Shown here piece by piece: positions 16,862 to 23,927 of a stretch of 43,520 bases of DNA. The translations under genes were made by a program, and so were the position numbers. The notes below the pieces were generated by a model that had not been told where the DNA came from, did not search any database, and saw only the letters and a list, made by a program, of their open reading frames with translations. Every line of letters starts with the position of its first letter. The first letter of the stretch is position 1. This DNA comes from Deltaproteobacteria bacterium (GTDB lineage: Bacteria > Bdellovibrionota > Bdellovibrionia > Bdellovibrionales > Bdellovibrionaceae), in NCBI GenBank assembly GCA_013286585.1, contig JABDFK010000014.1, forward strand, positions 1 through 43,520, read 5' to 3'.

Positions 16862-18225
16862 TCAAAATAACCATGCAGATAATACTGCTGTTCCTCCAGG
16901 TCCTGATAGATCCATAGCAACTGCCCTTCGGTGGAAATGGCAAAATAGTAATCCCGTGCACGATGATTTTCCTTAGGCGAGCGACGGAAGTACTCCCACC
17001 AAGCGGATTCAATGCGCTCACTGGGAAGCTGCGAAAAAAACTTCAGCTGCTCGATAAAGTGCGGGGAAAGGGCCAAGGGCTCCTGCAAAATGAGGGAAGG
17101 ACGGGGGCTTTTTACAAGGCCCTTGGCATAAACGGACTTCACTTGAATGGAATCATCCAAGCGAGAAATAAAATCTTCAGGTGAAAGAGTCTTGGGCCAA
17201 TCCGAAATCAGCCGATAACTGCGCTCGGGGAAATGCGAAGGTTCGGGCTGCAGAAATCCCATCTCTACATCCGCTTGTTTGGCAAAACTGATCAAGCGCT
17301 GCCAGCGGTCCTGGCCGGTGTCGCAAGTTTCAAACATATCCAGCTGTTGAATTTTTTCCGGAGAGTCAAAAATCGTGATTTCAAATTCCGAAACAGGATT
17401 TTGCAGATCGATCTGGTCTAGTTTATTTTCCAACAGATCAATGAACAGGCTAAAATTGCGATTGGGTGAAACAGGCTCTATTTTAAGCACGTGCTGCTGC
17501 TTGGAATATTCACAGTGCAAAATAATTTCGATTTGTGTGGCAAAACGCTGCAGTCCTTCCAGACGCAGAAACAACAGATCCAAGCAAGGCTCTAACTTCT
17601 GCATCAGCACTTCGCTGAGCGAAACAGGATCATCAAAGTGGCCGTAACTAGTGAGCGGATCCAAGGGAATAAAAGGAGTGATGGGTTGATCCTCCCGTAG
17701 GTGCAGTCTTTTCCACAGAGTTGTCCCCTGAGTTCCCCAGCGTTCACGAAAAGAGGGCAGATCAAAATGCATCATCTGGTCCAAGTGACGAAAGCCCAGA
17801 GTTTGAAAAAACGAAATAATATGCTGCAAGCGCGCAGGATGCTCCCACGGCGAGAGTCCTTCTAAATGCAGCAGCGCCGACAAAGGCAATTGCGATAAAG
17901 TCTTCTGATCTTCACCCACCGGAGAAACGGTCGGTGCCCCCGGCGTCAGCGCCAAGGCTTGCGCCGTGTACGGATGATCTGCAATCGCCGCGCGTACTGA
18001 GTCGGAATCTTGAACAGTGAGGCTCAACCGCTGTGCTAGCTCTAAAGCTTTAGCTAGTACCCGATCGTCGCCCCCCAGCAACCCAGCGGTCGACTCAATA
18101 TCAGCAAAAATAAGACCAGGATCACGAAACTGAACTCGAGGAGAGAGGGGTAAGAATATTTCAGCATAAAACGCCTCCAGTTTGGAATTGTGGTTGGTGT
18201 TGAATTTCAAAGCTAAGGTCCGCAT
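16858..18225 (-). CDS. imuB: ImuB, inactive Y-family polymerase-like mutasome hub
   Basis: This 455-residue protein matches ImuB. There is a Y-family-like N-terminal region without the catalytic DxD/DE pair (RDPGLIFADIESTAGLLGG marks the palm), a little-finger-like middle, and the typical C-terminal RDYYFAISTEGQLLWIYQD and YYLHGYFD. A beta-clamp-binding pentapeptide QLDMF is visible at residues 294-298. In characterised systems ImuB carries no polymerase activity but recruits DnaE2 to the clamp. Its ATG at 18225 lies inside the 3' end of imuA, with a 65-base overlap, and its stop overlaps the dnaE2 TTG start. The order is that of the standard imuA-imuB-dnaE2 cassette. Confidence 0.9.
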   Translation of the reverse strand: MRTLALKFNTNHNSKLEAFYAEIFLPLSPRVQFRDPGLIFADIESTAGLLGGDDRVLAKALELAQRLSLTVQDSDSVRAAIADHPYTAQALALTPGAPTVSPVGEDQKTLSQLPLSALLHLEGLSPWEHPARLQHIISFFQTLGFRHLDQMMHFDLPSFRERWGTQGTTLWKRLHLREDQPITPFIPLDPLTSYGHFDDPVSLSEVLMQKLEPCLDLLFLRLEGLQRFATQIEIILHCEYSKQQHVLKIEPVSPNRNFSLFIDLLENKLDQIDLQNPVSEFEITIFDSPEKIQQLDMFETCDTGQDRWQRLISFAKQADVEMGFLQPEPSHFPERSYRLISDWPKTLSPEDFISRLDDSIQVKSVYAKGLVKSPRPSLILQEPLALSPHFIEQLKFFSQLPSERIESAWWEYFRRSPKENHRARDYYFAISTEGQLLWIYQDLEEQQYYLHGYFD

Positions 18226-18907
18226 GAATCATACTCCCTGCAATAGTGAATGGTGTTGGACGGTGAAGGGCTCTGCGTACGGTGTAAAACTCACGATGAC
18301 ATTCAATGATGAGGGCAAATAGCGGGTTCACCACCACTTGTTTTAGGTGCGAGATCAAAACCAGTGCGACTTGATGAATACGAGCTAATTTTTTCAATTT
18401 CTGAATCTGATGATTTTTCAAAAATGCTTGGGTCCAATGACAACCGATCATTTCAAAAATTCCACTGCTGATCATTTCCTGCAGAGTCCAAAAAAGCTGC
18501 GATGCTTGTGCCGGTTGTTTCACCACCAGCAGGCGACGCAGATCAATCTTCCTCTGTAAGAGGGGGCCGGGCATTAGCTCCGATTCTGAATTCACCCAAG
18601 CCACCCATTTCTTGCCATTTTCTTGGCATTTGTGAATCTGGGCAGCGGTCTGCAGCCACAGGCTGGTGGCCCCCGTTCCGGGTTTGCCATGCAGGAGCGT
18701 GAGGTCGCCTTTCGGAAGTCCCCTCCACAGAAAAAAGTCATCAAAGACGCCAATTCCTGTGGCCACTCCTTCAGGAGGCCGAAGTTGATCGAGCGAGAGA
18801 AGGCTGTGGCCCATTCTCTCTTTCAACTCTTCAATAATGTTTTTTCCCAAAGCCTCTGCGGCTGGGACCTGTTCGAACGGGATTTCAGTTTTCGGTGTTT
18901 TGGACAT
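18161..18907 (-). CDS. imuA: ImuA-like RecA-fold protein of the SOS mutasome
   Basis: From the ATG at 18907 the product is 248 residues; AAGGAAGGGG lies just upstream, whereas a TTG at 18937 lacks such a site. The centre is RecA-like: GLPKGDLTLLHGKPGTGATS occupies the Walker A position, but the invariant Lys is Ala (GKPGTGATS against GxxxxGKT/S). KKWVAWVNSESE and VALVLISHLKQ follow as later strands. ImuA proteins are RecA-related partners of ImuB, and many appear to have degenerate ATP sites. Its 3' end overlaps imuB by 65 bases. It lies 149 bases after lexA on the same strand; no LexA box of its own is seen. Confidence 0.85.
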   Translation of the reverse strand: MSKTPKTEIPFEQVPAAEALGKNIIEELKERMGHSLLSLDQLRPPEGVATGIGVFDDFFLWRGLPKGDLTLLHGKPGTGATSLWLQTAAQIHKCQENGKKWVAWVNSESELMPGPLLQRKIDLRRLLVVKQPAQASQLFWTLQEMISSGIFEMIGCHWTQAFLKNHQIQKLKKLARIHQVALVLISHLKQVVVNPLFALIIECHREFYTVRRALHRPTPFTIAGSMIHADLSFEIQHQPQFQTGGVLC

Positions 18908-19001
18908 GGTTTTCCCCTTCCTTGGATGAAAATCCAAAGTTAAACGTTGTTGTTTGAACTTTTTCTTTTTTCGGGAATCCTTTTGGCAAAAGACTCCGAT
19001 T

Positions 19002-19020
19002 AAAGCCCTTGAAGGGCCTT
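19002..19020. terminator. Short hairpin between lexA and imuA
   Basis: AAAGCCCT (19002-19009) and AGGGCCTT (19013-19020) pair, with one wobble, around a three-base loop. On the minus strand it follows lexA by 36 bases and is trailed by only TTT, so it is at best a weak terminator or attenuator that could partly uncouple lexA from imuA-imuB-dnaE2. On the plus strand a T-rich stretch follows. Confidence 0.4.
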
Positions 19021-19056
19021 AAACTTTATTTTTATTTTTTGAGCGTTGGGTGGGAC

Positions 19057-19770
19057 CTAGAATTTTCGCAGCAGACCCACTAGGACACCTTGGATGTCGA
19101 CCTTCTCTGGCTGGTACCACATGGAGTTCATGGTGGAGTTCGCCGGTCGAAGCTCGATCATCTTTTCTTTTATTTCTGGATGAGGCCGCAGAAAATATCT
19201 TTTGACGGTGGATTCATTCTCGATGGAAGCCACCACGATTTCGCCATTGCTGGCGTTAGCTTGTTTTTGAACTAAAATAATGTCTCCGTCATGAATTCCA
19301 TCTTCAATCATGGAAGAGCCCGAAACTTTCAAAGCGAAAGTTTTATTCGCATTGCGAACCATCGAAGGTGGCACGTCCACAGTTTCATCATGAGTGTAAG
19401 CTTCCAAAGGACGACCAGCGGCGACTTTACCTAATAAAGGTAAGGACAAAACTTCTTCCCGCATGGGTGTCACAGAATTTTCGGATTCATCAGAAAATTC
19501 GGCGGCTTTTTGGACCATCTTCAAAACCGTCTGTTGCACAGAATTGGAAGAATGCAAAATCTGAATGGCGCGTTTTTGATTCGAGGGAATGGCGATGTAA
19601 CCTTTTTGAATCAACTGCTTCAAATAATTCTGAACCGAATTAAAAGAGGCGAAACCAAAATGATCTTTGATCTCCTGATAAGAAGGGGAGATGCCTCGCT
19701 CGCTTAGACTTTGCTCAACATAAGTGAGCACGGTCTTTTCTTTCTCTGTCAGTGTAGGAAGCTGGTTCAT
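19057..19770 (-). CDS. lexA: LexA SOS repressor
   Basis: From the ATG at 19770 the product is 237 residues. GAGGTGG lies just upstream, while the further in-frame start at 19794 has no such site. The N-terminal winged helix-turn-helix (SLSERGISPSYQEIKDHFGF) is joined to an S24 protease domain. The self-cleavage site is Ala118-Gly119 in GKVAAGRP, and the catalytic dyad is Ser153 (SGSSMIEDG) and Lys190 (ESTVKRYF). All functional residues are present. It should repress its own promoter through the TTAC-N3-GTAA box at 19798-19808, and probably the imuA-imuB-dnaE2 genes that follow. Confidence 0.95.
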   Translation of the reverse strand: MNQLPTLTEKEKTVLTYVEQSLSERGISPSYQEIKDHFGFASFNSVQNYLKQLIQKGYIAIPSNQKRAIQILHSSNSVQQTVLKMVQKAAEFSDESENSVTPMREEVLSLPLLGKVAAGRPLEAYTHDETVDVPPSMVRNANKTFALKVSGSSMIEDGIHDGDIILVQKQANASNGEIVVASIENESTVKRYFLRPHPEIKEKMIELRPANSTMNSMWYQPEKVDIQGVLVGLLRKF

Positions 19771-19795
19771 AATCCACCTCATTGATATACACACA

Positions 19796-19824
19796 ACTTA
19801 CAGTGTAAATTATATGTAAGTCAA
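19796..19824 (-). promoter_or_regulatory. lexA promoter with LexA box TTAC-N3-GTAA
   Basis: TTACAGTGTAA (19798-19808) fits the TTAC-N3-GTAA LexA operator I recall for Bdellovibrio. On the minus strand TTGACT (19819-19824) is a good -35 element, and TGTAAG (19797-19802) is a candidate -10 with a 16-base spacer, so LexA would cover the -10. A wider inverted pair ACTTACA/TGTAAGT (19796-19802 and 19815-19821) brackets the region. The site lies 28 bases upstream of the ATG. Confidence 0.8.
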
Positions 19825-19925
19825 GAGCTGCTTCGGGAACTAGACGCAAGTCAAAAAAGTTTTTAACTAGCTAAAATTACAAGAAAAATTTTAACTCATG
19901 ACTGCTCGATGCATCAGAATTTTTG

Positions 19926-20041
19926 TTCAGTTTCAGGTTCTCCGTTCACAGTTCCCGGTTCACCGTTGCAGTTTGGGGAGTAAATCGAATTCCAACGGCA
20001 GCCGTGAACCGGGAACTGTGAACGGAGAGCTTGAAACTGAA
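19926..20041. repeat. Large imperfect palindrome (about 43-bp stem)
   Basis: The left arm 19926-19978 and right arm 19993-20041 are nearly complementary. The first 38 bases of the left arm match the end of the right arm with two mismatches, then a six-base bulge, then CGTTG/CAACG. The loop is about 14 bases. The arms contain the phased motif GTTCACAGTTCCCGGTTCAC. It begins 10 bases after the stop of the cNMP gene, so it could act as its terminator or mRNA stabiliser, but no T-run follows on the minus strand. It may instead be a chromosomal repeat family member. Confidence 0.75.
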
Positions 20042-20051
20042 TAATTAAAGT

Positions 20052-21173
20052 TCAAACCCGCGATTCCCACCGCTGCCAAGCAATGGTCTCAATCTCTTTC
20101 GCCAAGATCAGATGATTCGAAAGAATCGTATAAAACTCCTGCATATCGATACGAAGTAAAATCGAATCGCGCTGAGCCTGGGCAGTGGCGGTGCGCTTGC
20201 CTCCGCTCACCATCAAAGCCACTTCGCCGAAAATTCCGCCTTGGGATAACGCTCGCAGTGATTTTCCTTTTTGTGAGAAGGCGATATTTCCTTGCACAAT
20301 GATGTACATGCAATCGCCGGGATCGCCTTCTTTCGCCAGAATCGCACCTTCTTTGGCGCGAACAATCTTTCCAGCGAAAACTAGGCTGTCCAAAGTTTCC
20401 GACGGCATGTGCGAGAAAACTTCCGAAGCCAGCAGTCCTTGCAGCACCCAAAAGCGCTGCTGCAAAACTTCCGCTTTGCCAGAATCAATGACCTCTGCCA
20501 ACGCAGCATCATGCTGAATCACTGCCAGCGTTGTCGGAGCCAAAGTGATCACGTCAGCACTGCGCGGTCGACCCAAGAGAAAACCACCCTCGCCAAACAT
20601 CGAACCAGCGGGAACGGTGCTCATCAACTGTCTTTTGCCGTCGCCAAAAATTCGGTACACCCCCACGGTTCCATCAATGGTGGCGAACATCTCTCGGGAT
20701 GTGTCGCCCGTTTTGCAAACGCGAGTGTTGGCGGGCACGCTTTGAATGCGAGTGTTTTTTAGAAACAGCTGCACGACCTCTTTGGGCAAGGTGCGGAAGA
20801 AGGGCAGGTGCCTGATCAAATCCGGGTTGGCCACGACTTGGCCCTTCGAGGTCATCGCCAAGTCTTTCACCCCAGTCGCACTATTCGCTTTAGCCAGAGT
20901 GAAATAAGAAAGATATTCCGGATTCGTGATCCAGCCGATTTTCGTCATCGACTCCAAAAGATTGTACAGCTCACGAAAGGAAACCAACCAGCCCTTGGCG
21001 ATAAAATCCATCACGGTCTTGTGCACGCTGGAACCATGGATCAGCTGATCGAAGTACTGATATTGCCTGGCCGAGATTTCCATTTTATGGCCGCCGCACT
21101 CAAGCACGTAATGCTCGCCTTTTTGCTTCACTTGAATGAGGGCAAACATGATCGGACGCTGTTCAATCCACAT
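20052..21173 (-). CDS. Protein with two cyclic-nucleotide-binding domains
   Basis: In this 373-residue protein residues 1-120 form a region with no recognised fold. A first cNMP domain follows (about 125-235, with cassette FGEGGFLLGRPRSADV), then a second (about 250-360, FGEVALMVSGGKRTATA). Arg is in the phosphate-binding position in the first cassette (PRSA), and RT is in the second. No DNA-binding or catalytic domain is visible, so it may sense cAMP or c-di-GMP and act through partners. AGGATT lies six bases before the ATG. A very small lipoprotein gene precedes it by 27 bases on the same strand, and a large palindrome follows. Confidence 0.85.
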   Translation of the reverse strand: MWIEQRPIMFALIQVKQKGEHYVLECGGHKMEISARQYQYFDQLIHGSSVHKTVMDFIAKGWLVSFRELYNLLESMTKIGWITNPEYLSYFTLAKANSATGVKDLAMTSKGQVVANPDLIRHLPFFRTLPKEVVQLFLKNTRIQSVPANTRVCKTGDTSREMFATIDGTVGVYRIFGDGKRQLMSTVPAGSMFGEGGFLLGRPRSADVITLAPTTLAVIQHDAALAEVIDSGKAEVLQQRFWVLQGLLASEVFSHMPSETLDSLVFAGKIVRAKEGAILAKEGDPGDCMYIIVQGNIAFSQKGKSLRALSQGGIFGEVALMVSGGKRTATAQAQRDSILLRIDMQEFYTILSNHLILAKEIETIAWQRWESRV

Positions 21174-21200
21174 GGAATAATCCTAAGGTATCAAGTTCTA

Positions 21201-21344
21201 CTAGTCGCTGATTTTCGTGACCCTCGGAAGATTTTCCTGATTGGTTTTCAAGGTCGAACAGTTTTGATAAAGCAGCAGCAAAAGCGGAAGCAGAAATGTG
21301 AGCAGCAGAAATCGTCTTTCTAACTTTTGATTGAACAAACCCAC
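21201..21344 (-). CDS. Very small putative lipoprotein
   Basis: A minus-strand frame of 47 codons from GTG 21344 (or 45 codons from TTG 21338) reads as a basic n-region (NQKLERR), a leucine-rich core (FLLLTFLLPLLLLL), then YQNC followed by STLKTNQENLPRVTKISD and a stop. This is the layout of a lipoprotein signal with a lipid-bearing Cys and an 18-residue tail. Asn at position -1 departs from the usual lipobox. It precedes the double-cNMP gene by 27 bases on the same strand. There is no ATG and no strong ribosome site, so its expression is uncertain. The remainder of the 326-base interval 21174-21499 holds only the tatA leader. Confidence 0.5.
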   Translation of the reverse strand: MGLFNQKLERRFLLLTFLLPLLLLLYQNCSTLKTNQENLPRVTKISD

Positions 21345-21441
21345 CCCAGCGTCTGCGACCAATTGCGTTACACCACTCTCAGTGTGACCCTGTTCCTCCG
21401 AATACGCTGCAATTATATTCGTGGTGTATCGTCTTGAGACA

Positions 21442-21461
21442 CAGCTCTTGCCACAGAGCTG
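21442..21461 (+). other. Hairpin in the tatA leader
   Basis: CAGCTCT (21442-21448) pairs with AGAGCTG (21455-21461) around a six-base loop, about 39 bases before the tatA ATG. No T-run follows. It may be a leader stem-loop or operator; the function is unknown. Confidence 0.35.
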
Positions 21462-21499
21462 AAATCAGCTTACTAATTTCCTTTAGCCGGAGGTGACCC

Positions 21500-21763
21500 A
21501 TGGGAGAATTCAGTCTTACACACATTTTATTGTTAGCCGTGATCGTTTTGATATTCTTCGGTCCAAGCCGACTGCCAGCACTGGGTCAGTCCTTAGGCAA
21601 AGCCATCCGCGGCTTCAAAAGCGGTTTGAACGAGATCGATGCTGAAGCGAAAAACGTGGTCGATCCTAAACCGACTCAGAATCAAACACAGGCTCAGTTG
21701 AAATCTGGAACCACGACCGAGCACACAGTGACCACTTCGACCACCGAAAAAGACAAAGCCTAA
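21500..21763 (+). CDS. tatA: Twin-arginine translocase subunit TatA
   Basis: This 87-residue protein has the TatA layout: an N-terminal membrane helix (LTHILLLAVIVLIFF), the hinge FGPSRLPALGQSLGKAIRGF, a short amphipathic helix (FKSGLNEIDAEAK), then a polar Thr/Gln-rich tail. TatA oligomers form the conduit of the Tat exporter with TatC. No tatB or tatC adjoins it here, so they must be elsewhere. GCCGGAGGTGACCC before the ATG gives a strong ribosome site. The M14 peptidase gene follows after about 58 bases. Confidence 0.95.
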   Translation: MGEFSLTHILLLAVIVLIFFGPSRLPALGQSLGKAIRGFKSGLNEIDAEAKNVVDPKPTQNQTQAQLKSGTTTEHTVTTSTTEKDKA

Positions 21764-21821
21764 TCCGGCTGAGACTTTTACGTTTTATCCACTGGCACTT
21801 TCAATTCTTGTAGGGCTTTCT

Positions 21822-22655
21822 TTGCGGGGAGTGGCTGATGAAAAAGTGCTGCCACCGCCGTCTGCGGCCAGCATTAAAGATCTTTGCGTAAAAACCCTGA
21901 GTGGCTTCGCAAGTCCTGCGGATAAGGACAAAAAGAAATCCGACACGCATTTACTGGCCGATGTCTGCGCGCAAATGCAGGTGATGCCAGACTGTGAAAG
22001 CGTCGAAAAAGTTCCCATCTATCATTTTGAAAAACTGAGCAGTAAAAAAAACAGTCAAAGAATTTTGGTTTTCTCACTGATTCACGGGGATGAAACTCCC
22101 GCAGGCAGTGTGGGCCGATTTTGGCTGGAGCGCCTGCAGGGCATCGATCCGCGCAACTCCTGGCGAGTGATTCCGGTCCTGAACCCTGACGGGCTTAAAC
22201 GCAAGACACGGACGAACGCCAACGGCGTCGACGTGAATCGCAATTTTCCGACGAAGGATTGGGATGCCAAGGCGGTGGAGTATTGGAAAAAAGAAGCCAA
22301 ATCCAACCCGCGCCGTTTTCCTGGGCCGTCAGCAGGCAGTGAACCCGAAACACGCTGCGCGCTCAAACACATCGAAGAGTTCAAGCCAGACTTGATCGTT
22401 TCCATCCACACGCCGCTGAAAGTTCTAGATTTCGATGGTCCGAAAGTGAAGCCACCCAAATTCGAATATTTGCCGTGGAAGAGTTTGGGAAATTATCCGG
22501 GAAGCCTTGGCCGCTACATGTGGTTCGAACGCAAGAAGCCCGTGCTGACCATGGAGATGAAAGAGGATCTTCCCAGTAGTCCGAAGCCCTTCGTTGAGCT
22601 TCAGGATATTATCGGATTTCTAGTGAGTCTTGAGTTTGGGCAGGAGAAGAAATAG
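21822..22655 (+). CDS. M14-family zinc carboxypeptidase (MpaA-like)
   Basis: The product has 277 residues from TTG 21822, with AGGG at 21812-21815 as ribosome site. The zinc ligands of M14 peptidases are visible: HGDE (His88, Glu91) and SIHTP (His196). NPDGLKRKTRTNANGVDVNR provides the substrate-binding Arg/Asn region, and LTMEMKE (about 242-248) the catalytic Glu. It resembles murein-peptide amidases and gamma-D-Glu-DAP peptidases, so a role in peptidoglycan peptide breakdown is plausible. Upstream of the TTG the same frame stays open and encodes a hydrophobic stretch (YPLALSILVGLSL) without a standard start codon, so whether the enzyme is exported is unresolved. A decayed copy of its 3' end lies at 27717-27782. 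Confidence 0.85.
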   Translation: MRGVADEKVLPPPSAASIKDLCVKTLSGFASPADKDKKKSDTHLLADVCAQMQVMPDCESVEKVPIYHFEKLSSKKNSQRILVFSLIHGDETPAGSVGRFWLERLQGIDPRNSWRVIPVLNPDGLKRKTRTNANGVDVNRNFPTKDWDAKAVEYWKKEAKSNPRRFPGPSAGSEPETRCALKHIEEFKPDLIVSIHTPLKVLDFDGPKVKPPKFEYLPWKSLGNYPGSLGRYMWFERKKPVLTMEMKEDLPSSPKPFVELQDIIGFLVSLEFGQEKK

Positions 22656-22837
22656 CAAAAGCAGTTTTAGGTTTGACCCAGCTATAGTGATTCTCCTTTG
22701 GTGGAATCGGTGGTTTTGATTTGACCAACACGTCCATTGGAAGAGGTTACGCCGCCACTAGGTCAGATACAATTGTGGTTTATGCGCAGATTTCTGTTTT
22801 CGGGGTTATTGAGTTTTGATCGGCCATGGAGGCAAAA

Positions 22838-22862
22838 ATAAGGACCAGCCTTGCAACAAAGG
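22838..22862 (-). terminator. Possible terminator after exported protein gene
   Basis: On the minus strand, directly after the stop of the gene ending at 22866, GCCTT and AAGGC pair around a short loop and are followed a few bases later by TTATTTTTG. The stem is short, so this is tentative. The rest of the 210-base gap 22656-22865 shows no supported gene. Confidence 0.35.
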
Positions 22863-22865
22863 CCC

Positions 22866-23297
22866 CTAATTCTTTAAATCAGCGACATGACAATGCACGA
22901 TCACTTTACCATCATCGAAATTAACTGGCTCTTTTGTAGAGGCAAGAAACATAGAAAAAGGTAGGTCATGCGTCGACATGTCTGTGATGGTGACGAACAG
23001 ATCCTGATTGGATGATGGGTCTTGAACTTGAACTTGAACTTTCATAAATGTGACTATAGACAGTTGCCGCATTTGTTTTGCTACGGGAGAGTCTGGCGAA
23101 ATAATAATGGCCTCGGACCCTCTGACAGGTCCATTGGCAGTCATATAAAATCCATCCACCTTGTGGGAGTCAGAAATATCAACAGTACCGTTGAATTCAT
23201 ATCCATGCAGGTCTGTTATATGGCAAAAAAGTTCCTCAGCGTTGGCGAAGGATGGGTTCATCAAATAAATTAAGCAGATTAAGATTGAATATTTCAT
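22866..23297 (-). CDS. Small exported protein, unknown function
   Basis: This 143-residue protein has a signal peptide (ILICLIYLMNPSFANA, then EELFC). The mature protein has two Cys, one near each end (LFCHITD and IVHCHVAD), probably a single disulphide closing a beta-rich domain. GGAG precedes the ATG. It is the third gene on the minus strand after the HExxH protein and another small exported protein, each gap being about 30 bases, so the three probably form an operon. I do not recognise a family. Confidence 0.75.
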   Translation of the reverse strand: MKYSILICLIYLMNPSFANAEELFCHITDLHGYEFNGTVDISDSHKVDGFYMTANGPVRGSEAIIISPDSPVAKQMRQLSIVTFMKVQVQVQDPSSNQDLFVTITDMSTHDLPFSMFLASTKEPVNFDDGKVIVHCHVADLKN

Positions 23298-23326
23298 AAA
23301 ATTCTCCGTTAAGTTTTAGAGATCAG

Positions 23327-23896
23327 TTATTTAATTTCAGTGAACCAAGAACTAATATAGTTATCTGTGCCAGGAAGCTGCTCACCAATGGATAGAGACG
23401 AAGGCTTGTCTTCCTCGATATACACTCGCAAGAGCAGCGTACTTCCAGGCTGCGTGGAAAATGGCATACTGACTGTGCTACAGGAACCCTCGGATTCGTT
23501 CTCTAGAAATGTTATTTTCATAGATTTATCGTCCAAGGGCTCTACATTCCATTTAATTGTTATCGTTCCGGTATCGCATTTTTCAACGTGTAGGATTTGA
23601 TGACCTTGAAAGACTATATATCCAGGGCTAGAGGTCTCTTCCCATTTTTTATTGGCAAGATCGCTGAGTCCACCGATTCTAGGGGCCAGCGAACAGGTGA
23701 CCTTGGTCACGTTTTCTTTCGCCATTAATTTCAAAGCTTTAAGTTCGGCATCAGCTTTATCTTGTGCTGTGATGCTAGTCACCGTCATCAGGGGCGGAGT
23801 CTTTTCATCCTTCGCAATACATTGATACTCATTGGTCGTTTGGGCCATAGAGGTTGAGGTCAGAGCAAAGACGGTAGTAAGTAAAAGCATTTTCAT
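23327..23896 (-). CDS. Exported protein, unknown function
   Basis: The product has 189 residues from the ATG at 23896. GGAG lies seven bases upstream and is itself inside a longer in-frame TTG extension, which is therefore rejected. A signal peptide (MKMLLLTTVFALTSTSMAQ) precedes a mature domain with four Cys (EYQCIA, VTCSLA, EKCDTG and GSCSTV), suggesting two disulphides. There is no recognised family. It is the middle gene of a probable operon with the HExxH protein upstream and the 143-residue exported protein downstream. Confidence 0.75.
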   Translation of the reverse strand: MKMLLLTTVFALTSTSMAQTTNEYQCIAKDEKTPPLMTVTSITAQDKADAELKALKLMAKENVTKVTCSLAPRIGGLSDLANKKWEETSSPGYIVFQGHQILHVEKCDTGTITIKWNVEPLDDKSMKITFLENESEGSCSTVSMPFSTQPGSTLLLRVYIEEDKPSSLSIGEQLPGTDNYISSWFTEIK

Positions 23897-23927
23897 AAAG
23901 TTCTCCAAATATTAAGTGAGTTAAATT

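Noticed and set aside
18908..19056. Search for a LexA box before imuA
   Set aside because: No TTAC-N3-GTAA was found. The imperfect palindrome AGTTAAAC-N6-GTTTGAACT there does not fit the LexA motif.
22828..22839. GGAGGCAAAAAT shared with 31375-31386
   Set aside because: Twelve identical bases without extended similarity; not distinguishable from chance.
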